Positions 58,291 to 64,000 of a DNA stretch of 64,000 nucleotides are shown in pieces. The notes beneath the pieces were generated by a model that did not search any database, was not told where the DNA came from, and was given only the letters and a program-made list of their open reading frames with translations. Within the stretch, counting starts at the first letter, position 1, and each line of letters starts with the position of its first letter. Made by a program: the position numbers and the translations under genes. The stretch is from Actinospineispora acaciae DSM 45401 (GTDB lineage Bacteria > Actinomycetota > Actinomycetes > Mycobacteriales > Pseudonocardiaceae): NCBI RefSeq assembly GCF_000620785.1, contig NZ_JIAI01000002.1:62001-126000 (forward strand), in the 5' to 3' direction.

Positions 58291-58660
58291 GCTGCTCCTC
58301 CACGGCCCGGCGAAGCGCCGACGAGACCTCGACCACGGTTTCGTGGTCGGGCAACCTCAGTTGGGCCAGCGCCTCCGCGTCGGTCACCTTACGGCCTTTG
58401 ATGATGTAGGTGTCGTGATCGGTACGGATAACGGTCGGTGGTTCGGCTTGCTCATTGTCGATGAGGTCGCTCTTGGACAGGAAGGACATCAACTTTCTGG
58501 TTACCTCCACGCAGGTCTCGTCGGCGTCGAGGTCGAGCTGGGCGAGGATCTCGACGTCGTTCACCTTCCAGCCCTGCACGAGATGCGAATTCCGCGAGGT
58601 ATCGTACAGTGTTGGTGAGTCGTCGATCGGAGAGTCCTTGCCGAGGAAGCGCAGTCTCAC
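58271..58660 (-). CDS. Small protein of two tandem ~45-residue repeats, first gene of XRE operon
   Basis: A 129-residue protein with no recognised family. Residues 19-61 and 78-120 are two versions of one unit: both contain G-W/R-K-V-N/T-D-x-E-x-LAQL, then an acidic DADET or PDHET and VEV, with leading YDTSRNSHLV or IRTDHDTYII. It has no signal or membrane segment. The ATG at 58660 opens the operon that continues with the DUF6879-like and XRE genes, overlapping the former by 20 bases. It may be a protein-binding accessory of the regulatory pair. The gene is divergent from a HerA-like ATPase gene across 246 bp. Confidence 0.7.
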   Translation of the reverse strand: MRLRFLGKDSPIDDSPTLYDTSRNSHLVQGWKVNDVEILAQLDLDADETCVEVTRKLMSFLSKSDLIDNEQAEPPTVIRTDHDTYIIKGRKVTDAEALAQLRLPDHETVVEVSSALRRAVEEQHAKTDA

Positions 58661-58906
58661 GATTGTCCTCCGGTTTGCCGGCGTCCGGCTGATTGCCGAA
58701 CCGCCGCGCCAGCCTGTTCCTTCCGTTTAGGCGGTGTCAAGCATTGCGACCAGTCCGAGAAACACGCCGCAACATCCTTTGGAAAAAGAATAGCGGAGTG
58801 CTACCGATTGCGGTCGGCCGCTGCGAGAGCGGGCCTGCGAGATGGATGGTCCGACGGCTGTGGTAGCAAGGCCGCTCGGGTTCGGGCTTCGGTGGAGGAG
58901 CGGTCG

Positions 58907-60706
58907 GTGGCGGAGAGAGCGGCGGTCGGGCTGGTCGCGGGTACGGAGGACGCCACGCCGCTGTTGTTCAGTGTGGCGATCGCGGACGGGGCGTACCTGC
59001 AGCTCGACGACGTGGTGGTCACGGTGCGGCAGGTCGCGGGCGTGGGGCCGGTGCTGGCGTCCGGGGTGGTCACGCAGGTACGAGCCCGGCACGAGGGGGC
59101 CAGCTTCGGCTCGGACGTGTTCCTGATCAACGAAGGCGTACTCCCAGCGCAGGTGCAGGAGATCGCCGAGGTCACCACGACCAGGGTCGACCCGGAGTGC
59201 TACGTCCCGCCGCGCCCGGGCGAGCCGGTGCACCGCGCCGTCGGGGAGGAGCGCGCGCAGGCGCTGTACTTCGACCGGATGGAGCGCAAGGTCGCCGCCG
59301 GGATGGGCCGCGACGGCGAGCCGATCTACCTCAACCTGGAGTTCCTGGACGGCACCCGGGGCGGGCACGTGTCGATCAGCGGCGTCTCCGGCGTGGCGAC
59401 CAAGACCAGCTTCGCGCTGTTCCTGCTGTACTCGATCTTCCGAGGCGGCGCGCTCGGGAACCGGGCGGTGAACGCGAAGGCGCTGGTGTTCAGCGTCAAG
59501 GGCGAGGACCTGCTGTTCCTGGACCACGCCAACCGCCGGCTCACCGACCCCGAGACCGGCCCCGGCCTGCGCGACGCGTACGGCCGGCTGGGGCTGCCGG
59601 CCGAGCCGTTCCCCAGCGTGGGGTTCTTCGCGCCGCCGACGCCCGAGGACCCCACCGGCCGCCCGTACGTCACCGGCCGGACCAGCGGCGTCGGGGCGTT
59701 CTGGTGGACGCTTCGGGAGTTCTGCGCCGAGGAGCTGCTCAGGTTCGCGTTCGCCGACGCCGAGGACGAGCGCAACCAGTACACGTCCGTGATCCACCAG
59801 GTGGCGACCAGGCTGCGGCGCGACGCGATGCCGGCCGGCGTGGACGGCGCGGTGAGCGTCGAGGGCCAGTTGCTGCGCACCTACGCCGACCTGGTCGGGT
59901 TCGTCTCGGACAAGCTGACCGACGAGGACCATTCGGTGCGCGCGCCGTGGGCCGGCCCGGTCACCGGCACCGGGACGATCAACGCGTTCCTGCGCCGGCT
60001 GCGCTCGTCGCTCAAGCCGCTGGGCACGATCGTGCGCGGCGACCTGCCGGACACCCCGGGCCGGCGGGTGAGCACGGAGGGGCAGCAGGTCACGGTCGTC
60101 GACCTGCACAACCTGCCGGAGCGCGCGCAACGCTTCGTGGTCGGCGTGGTGCTCGCCGCCGAGACCGCGCGCAAGGAGGCGGCCGGCCCGGGCGGGCTGC
60201 TGTTCACCATGATCGACGAGCTGAACAAGTACGCGCCGCGCGAGGGCAGCAGCCCGATCAAGGAGGTGCTGCTGGACATCGCCGAGCGCGGGCGGTCGCT
60301 GGGCATCATCCTGGTCGGGGCGCAGCAGACCGCCAGCGAGGTGGAGCGGCGGATCGTGGCCAACTCCTCGATCAAGGTCGTCGGGCGGCTGGACCCCGCC
60401 GAGGCCGGGCGCCCGGAGTACGGCTTCCTGCCTGCCTCGCAGCGCGGCCGGGCCACGCTGGCGCGGCCGGGCACGATGTTCGTCTCCCAGCCGGAGATCC
60501 CGGTGCCGCTGGCCGTGGAGTTCCCGTTCCCGGCCTGGGCGACCCGGCTGTCGGAGAGCGCCGGCGAACCGGCCCACGCCCCGTCCACCGGCGGCGGCGC
60601 CGAAGGCGGGAACGGAGCTCGCGCAAGCGGCGGCGCGAGCGGGAACGGCGCCGTGCGCGACCCCCTCCGCCGCCTCCCCCCGGTGGACGACCCACCGCCG
60701 TTCTGA
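58907..60706 (+). CDS. HerA-like FtsK-superfamily ATPase
   Basis: A 599-residue ATPase. A beta-barrel-like N-terminal HAS domain (about 1-100) is followed by ISGVSGVATKTSFALFLL, a P-loop whose Lys-Thr lie near 166-167 but which lacks the usual Gly before Lys. Walker B is LLFTMIDELNKYA (Asp437-Glu438), and the sensor/arginine-finger region holds LLDIAERGRSLGIILVGAQQTASEVERRIVANSSIKVVGRLD, diagnostic of HerA/VirB4-type hexameric motors. The Pro/Gly-rich tail after 560 is disordered. HerA acts with the nuclease NurA in DNA end processing, or as a phage/plasmid defence motor; no nuclease gene is adjacent. The GTG at 58907 was chosen because GGAGGAG ends six bases upstream. Confidence 0.85.
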   Translation: MAERAAVGLVAGTEDATPLLFSVAIADGAYLQLDDVVVTVRQVAGVGPVLASGVVTQVRARHEGASFGSDVFLINEGVLPAQVQEIAEVTTTRVDPECYVPPRPGEPVHRAVGEERAQALYFDRMERKVAAGMGRDGEPIYLNLEFLDGTRGGHVSISGVSGVATKTSFALFLLYSIFRGGALGNRAVNAKALVFSVKGEDLLFLDHANRRLTDPETGPGLRDAYGRLGLPAEPFPSVGFFAPPTPEDPTGRPYVTGRTSGVGAFWWTLREFCAEELLRFAFADAEDERNQYTSVIHQVATRLRRDAMPAGVDGAVSVEGQLLRTYADLVGFVSDKLTDEDHSVRAPWAGPVTGTGTINAFLRRLRSSLKPLGTIVRGDLPDTPGRRVSTEGQQVTVVDLHNLPERAQRFVVGVVLAAETARKEAAGPGGLLFTMIDELNKYAPREGSSPIKEVLLDIAERGRSLGIILVGAQQTASEVERRIVANSSIKVVGRLDPAEAGRPEYGFLPASQRGRATLARPGTMFVSQPEIPVPLAVEFPFPAWATRLSESAGEPAHAPSTGGGAEGGNGARASGGASGNGAVRDPLRRLPPVDDPPPF

Positions 60707-60718
60707 GCCGCGCGGCGG

Positions 60719-60806
60719 TGTGCTGAAACGCGCGACTCGGTGTGCTGAAACGCGCGACTCGCGCTGACGAAAACCCCGACTCGCCCTGACGGAATCCGCG
60801 ACTCGC
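60719..60806 (+). repeat. Four tandem units of a 22-bp dispersed repeat
   Basis: Units at 60719-60740, 60741-60762, 60763-60784 and 60785-60806. The first two differ only at the last base; the third and fourth keep the CTGA-A core and the GACTCGC end. The array fills the convergent gap between the HerA-like gene and the racemase gene. The same family is at 5303-5346 in the other orientation. Confidence 0.8.
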
Positions 60807-60812
60807 GGGCGC

Positions 60813-61556
60813 CTAGGACGGGAGGGTGAACGGGCGGAGGAGGCCGGTGTACGGCTTGGGTGGGGGTGCGGCGTAGTCGGTGCGAGCGCTGGTACGGAGT
60901 TGCATGGTTACGAGCGACTGGACGGTCAGGACCGCGGCGCGGACGCCGTCGACCACGGGGACGCCCAGTTCGGCGGTGAGCTTGTCGGACCACTCGCTCA
61001 TCCCCGCGCAGCCCAGGACGATCGCGTCCGAGCCGTCGGTCTCCAGCGCGGACCGGCACGAGTCGAGGACCGTCTGGACCGCGGCGGGGTCGGTGTCCAG
61101 GGCGAGCGGCGGGATGCCGCAGGCGTGCACGCCCCGGCAGAACCGGCGCATGCCGTAGCGCTCGGCCAGGTCCCAGGCCCGGCCGCAGGTACGGGCCAGG
61201 GTGGTGACCACGCTGAAGCCCCGGCCCAGGAACGACGCGGTGTGCATGGCGGCCTCCGCGATCCCGACCACCGGCCCGCCCGCCAGCTCGCGCGCCGCGT
61301 CCAGCCCCGGGTCGCTGAAGCAGGCGATCACGTACCCGTCGCTGCCCTCCCGTTCCCCGGAGGCGATCGACGCCAACAGCCCGGGCACGCTCAGCGCCTC
61401 GTCGTAGCTGCTCTCCACGGACGCCGGCCCCATCGGCGGGCACACCACCCGCACCTCGGTACCCGGCGGGGCGACGGCCGTGGCGCCGGAGGCGATCGCC
61501 TGGGTCATCTCGTCGCTGGTGTTGGCGTTGATGACGGTGATGAGCATGGGGCTCAT
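60813..61556 (-). CDS. Asp/Glu/hydantoin racemase family protein
   Basis: A 247-residue protein of the Asp/Glu/hydantoin racemase superfamily. The start is ITVINANTSDEMTQAIASGA, a sequence typical of hydantoin and allantoin racemases. The two catalytic cysteines are in YVIACFSDPGLDAA (near 80) and VLGCAGMSEW (near 185). EAAMHTASFLGRGFSVVTT separates the halves. It probably racemises hydantoins or allantoin, or a related amino-acid derivative. Its ATG overlaps the stop of the NCS1 permease gene (ATGA), so uptake and racemisation of the same compound are linked. No hydantoinase or carbamoylase gene is adjacent. Confidence 0.85.
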   Translation of the reverse strand: MSPMLITVINANTSDEMTQAIASGATAVAPPGTEVRVVCPPMGPASVESSYDEALSVPGLLASIASGEREGSDGYVIACFSDPGLDAARELAGGPVVGIAEAAMHTASFLGRGFSVVTTLARTCGRAWDLAERYGMRRFCRGVHACGIPPLALDTDPAAVQTVLDSCRSALETDGSDAIVLGCAGMSEWSDKLTAELGVPVVDGVRAAVLTVQSLVTMQLRTSARTDYAAPPPKPYTGLLRPFTLPS

Positions 61557-63046
61557 CTTTCCCGGGCCACGGCGGTGTGTCGGCCGAGTGCGGCATACAC
61601 CACAAGCCCCACGGCCATGCCGATGAACCAGGTGTACTGCACCGCGACGGCCATCCCCGGCCCGTGCGTCCACAGCACCGGGACCAGCGCCGCCGCCGCC
61701 GCGACCACCGTCGCCACGATCGCCGCCGGGTGGTACCCGCGCCGGTACCAGTACCGCCCACCGGGCGACATGGTGAACAGATCATCAGTCACCACCCGCC
61801 GCTTCCGCACCAGGTAGTAGTCCGCGATCAACACCCCGAACAGCGGGCCGATGAACGCGCCCAGGGTCTCCAGCGTGTAGTGGATCACCGACGGGGAGTT
61901 GTACAGGTTCCACGGCGTGATCAGCACCGAGCCGACGGCCGCGATCATCCCGCCGGCCCGCCAGCTGATCCGGCGCGGGTTGGCGTTGGAGAAGTCGAAC
62001 GCGGGGGAGATGAAGTTGGCCACGATGTTGATCCCGACGGTGGCGATGGCGAAGGTCAGCGCGCCCAGCGCGATGGCGAACGCGTTGTCGATGCGGGCCA
62101 CCGTCGCCACCGGGTCGGTGATCAGCTCGCCGAAGATCGGCAGGGTGAGCGAGGTGGTGACCACGACCAGGATGGAGAACACCAGGAAGTTGATCGGCAG
62201 CCCCAGGAAGTTCCCGCGCCGCACCGCGTCGAACGAGCGCCCGTAGCGGGAGAAGTCGCCGAAGTTGAGCATCGGGCCGCAGAAGTACGACACCACCAGC
62301 GCGATCGCGCCGAGCATCACCGGCACCGAGCTCCAGCCGGTGTAGCGGACCTCGCCGAGGGTCAGGTCGATCGCCGACCAGCCGGCGCGGTGGATCAGGT
62401 ACCCGGTGAGCAGGAACATCACCACGTAGACCGCCGGGCCGCAGAAGTCGATGAACCGCCTGATGGACTCCATGCCGGTCCAGAACACCGCCGCCTGCAG
62501 CACCCAGAGCAGCGTGAACGAGCACCAGCCCAGCAGCGAGAGCCCCACGAAGCCGTACTCGTGCACGTTCGCGTACGGGGTCAGCGCTGGGAACAGCTTG
62601 AGCAGCACCACGTCCAGCGCGGCCGAGGCCAGGTAGGTCTGGATGCCGTACCAGGCCACCGCGATCAGCCCGCGCACGATGGCCGGGATGTTCGCCCCGA
62701 GCACGCCGAACGCCGCGCGGCAGATCACCGGGTACGGCACCCCGGAGGCCTGGCTGGGCCTGGCCACCAGGTTGCAGAAGACGTTCACGATGCCGATCCC
62801 GATCAGCAGCGCGACCAGCACCTGCCAGCTGGACAACCCGAGCATGAACAGGCTGCCGGCCGTGACGTAGCCGCCCACGCTGTGCACGTCCGACATCCAG
62901 AACGCGAAGATGTTGTACGAGCCCCAGGACTGCCGGCGCAGCGGCGCGAGGTCGTCGTTGGTCAACCGGGGGTCGTAGCCCGGCTTGACCACACCGGCGC
63001 CGGTCTCGGTGGTTTCGGCCTGGGGGTGCGGCGCGACCTCTGTCAT
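61553..63046 (-). CDS. NCS1-family nucleobase/hydantoin/allantoin permease
   Basis: A 497-residue, 12-helix NCS1 transporter. The N-terminus DDLAPLRRQSWGSYNIFAFWMSDVHSVGGYVTAGSLFMLGLSSWQV matches the family; GIGIVNVFCNLVARPSQASGVPYPVICRAAFGVLGANIPAIVRGLIAVAWYGIQTYLA holds the substrate-binding Trp and the RPSQ segment. NFISPAFDFSNANPRRISWRAGG and DYYLVRKRRV are also characteristic. It is a sodium- or proton-coupled importer of nucleobases, allantoin or hydantoins (Mhp1, PucI). Coupling to a hydantoin-type racemase favours the latter two. The GTG or ATG start region is just before 63046. Confidence 0.88.
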   Translation of the reverse strand: MTEVAPHPQAETTETGAGVVKPGYDPRLTNDDLAPLRRQSWGSYNIFAFWMSDVHSVGGYVTAGSLFMLGLSSWQVLVALLIGIGIVNVFCNLVARPSQASGVPYPVICRAAFGVLGANIPAIVRGLIAVAWYGIQTYLASAALDVVLLKLFPALTPYANVHEYGFVGLSLLGWCSFTLLWVLQAAVFWTGMESIRRFIDFCGPAVYVVMFLLTGYLIHRAGWSAIDLTLGEVRYTGWSSVPVMLGAIALVVSYFCGPMLNFGDFSRYGRSFDAVRRGNFLGLPINFLVFSILVVVTTSLTLPIFGELITDPVATVARIDNAFAIALGALTFAIATVGINIVANFISPAFDFSNANPRRISWRAGGMIAAVGSVLITPWNLYNSPSVIHYTLETLGAFIGPLFGVLIADYYLVRKRRVVTDDLFTMSPGGRYWYRRGYHPAAIVATVVAAAAALVPVLWTHGPGMAVAVQYTWFIGMAVGLVVYAALGRHTAVARER

Positions 63047-63131
63047 GCCGGGTGACCGTATGTGTGCTGTGTTACACCGGCGTCACGCGAAACGTATATC
63101 TTTCGGGCCGCCCGATCTCGTCACCGCGCGC

Positions 63132-63998
63132 TCAAGGCCGAGCGTAGTCGGCCCACCACCATCCATCGCCGAGCTCGATGCGCGGCCGCAGCCGCTGCCC
63201 CAACCCGTCGAGGCCGTCGTTCTCAGCCGGGCCGGTCAGGTGCACGAACCCGTACGGGGCGGTGTGCCCGATATCGATATGGGCCGGGAGCAACAGCACC
63301 GGAGCCCCACCCGGCTTGCCGATCGTCGCGGTGGCCATCTTGCCGTTTACCGACAGGCCTCGGTATCGCGGAGGCAGGTCGCTTCCGTCGCTCATCCACC
63401 TCTCGGGCTCGCCGAGCTCGCCGGACCGAGCCAGGCGCTCGACGGCCACGAAATCGCTCCGGTGCGCGACGAACCACCCCACAGCGAACACCGAACGCCA
63501 GTCGACGAGGCAGATGGTCGCACCCGCCGCCACCACGATCAGGCCGGTGGCCAGGCCGACCCGTCCACCCCGCGACCGGACCGTCATGTTCACGGCGACC
63601 ACGCTCGTCGTCAGGGCGACCAGCCACGCCGCCGCGAGCGGACCGGACGCCAACAACAACATCCAGGTGGAGAGCCACGGCCAGAACAGATGCATCGCGG
63701 CGACGGCGCCCCAGGACAGCGCGCAGGCCACCCACCATCTCGGCGGTCGGGGATCGGCGGGGCCGCCCGGCCCACACTGACGACGTACGGTCACGACCAC
63801 CGCGACCACTGTGAACGTCATCGCGGCCAGCCACGCCGCGACCATGACACCGAACCCATAGCCAGAAAGCCGGGTGACCAGCCACGATCCGAACACATTG
63901 CACGCGGCGACGGCGCCCCAGGACAGCGCGCAGGCCACCCACCATCTCGGCGGTCGGGGACCGGCAGCGGCGCCACCCAGCCCGAACAGACGTCGCAC
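63132..63998 (-). CDS. Membrane protein with recently duplicated N-terminal unit (5' end at window edge)
   Basis: The visible frame is 288 residues; translation begins with GTG two bases from the window end, so the true start may lie outside. No family was recognised. Two units of about 65 residues, each starting PRPPRWWVACALSWGAVAA and holding two transmembrane helices, are followed by a further helix near LIVVAAGATICLVDW. A hydrophilic C-terminal half follows (about 180-288), containing GKPGGAPVLLLPAHIDIGHTAPYGFVHLTGP. The 58 bp encoding the start of the two units are identical or nearly so, while the rest has diverged, which suggests recent gene conversion or duplication. The function is unknown. 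Confidence 0.6.
   Translation of the reverse strand: MRRLFGLGGAAAGPRPPRWWVACALSWGAVAACNVFGSWLVTRLSGYGFGVMVAAWLAAMTFTVVAVVVTVRRQCGPGGPADPRPPRWWVACALSWGAVAAMHLFWPWLSTWMLLLASGPLAAAWLVALTTSVVAVNMTVRSRGGRVGLATGLIVVAAGATICLVDWRSVFAVGWFVAHRSDFVAVERLARSGELGEPERWMSDGSDLPPRYRGLSVNGKMATATIGKPGGAPVLLLPAHIDIGHTAPYGFVHLTGPAENDGLDGLGQRLRPRIELGDGWWWADYARP
63696..63960 (-). repeat. 58-bp direct repeats inside the terminal membrane-protein gene
   Basis: Copies at 63696-63753 and 63903-63960 match base for base by eye and encode the shared PRPPRWWVACALSWGAVAA block. They lie 207 bp (69 codons) apart, so recombination between them would delete or add exactly one in-frame unit. Confidence 0.85.
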
Positions 63999-64000
63999 GG

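Noticed and set aside
60719-60806. CRISPR-like array
   Set aside because: Units are directly adjacent with no spacers, are only 22 bp, and no cas genes are present.

Overview
The window is 64 kb of very GC-rich DNA with GTG and TTG starts, many 4-bp ATGA/GTGA stop-start overlaps and almost no spacer between genes. Together with a conservon (cvnA-D), a mycothiol-dependent-type DinB-like protein, a mycofactocin-type short-chain dehydrogenase, an XRE/DUF5753 regulator and an MbtH-linked NRPS cluster, this points to a filamentous actinomycete. A member of Pseudonocardiales or a related order is likely, but the genus cannot be read from the sequence. It looks like chromosomal accessory territory. 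There is one tRNA gene (anticodon CAT) and no rRNA, complete prophage, insertion sequence or CRISPR array.

Layout. 0.1-5.3 kb: a catabolic operon of a HisD-like dehydrogenase, a ThuA-like protein, a ThDP enzyme, a short-chain dehydrogenase that has lost its middle, and a family-3 glycoside hydrolase. 5.4-7.2 kb: an ArsR-ArsC fusion gene behind a palindromic operator, with a VOC protein and a TVP38/DedA-type membrane protein. 7.2-10.3 kb: single genes, ending with a Tat-exported SMP-30-like lipoprotein. 11.0-18.6 kb: a compact biosynthetic cluster of exporter, A-PCP didomain, MbtH, FkbM methyltransferase, P450, type II thioesterase, FMN alpha-hydroxy-acid oxidase and SnoaL-like protein. The logic suggests loading, oxidising and releasing one aromatic amino acid. 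A PaaX regulator and an aromatic-acid transporter follow (18.6-20.9 kb).

20.9-25.0 kb: conservon. 25.0-28.7 kb: an acetate-type symporter operon (ActP-DUF485) that ends in an orphan recombinase N-terminal domain, divergent from a MarR gene. 28.9-41.3 kb: a large secreted esterase, a TetR-controlled nitrilase/permease pair, a LuxR-type two-component system, a membrane-anchored alpha/beta hydrolase, a LysR/RidA divergon with a clear LysR box, and the tRNA beside a decayed integrase-like reading frame. 41.4-45.2 kb: two efflux genes, each divergent from its own repressor with a visible operator.

45.0-49.1 kb: a three-gene envelope cassette (FemAB-like transferase, ATP-grasp ligase, MurJ-like flippase). 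49.8-56.9 kb: a galactose unit, with an ABC importer divergent from deoR-galT-galK across a 20-bp inverted-arm operator. 56.9-58.7 kb: an XRE/DUF5753-DUF6879 operon headed by a small protein built of two repeats. 58.9-60.7 kb: a HerA-like ATPase. 60.8-63.0 kb: an NCS1 permease and a hydantoin/Asp-Glu racemase. The window ends in a membrane protein with a very recent internal duplication, cut by or close to the window edge.

A dispersed 22-bp repeat family occurs at two intergenic sites in opposite orientation. The strongest candidates for something undescribed are the small A-PCP cluster, the FemAB/ATP-grasp/flippase cassette, the recombinase domain coupled to the acetate transporter, and the 22-bp repeat family. 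All functions are inferred from reading the sequence; no database search was possible.
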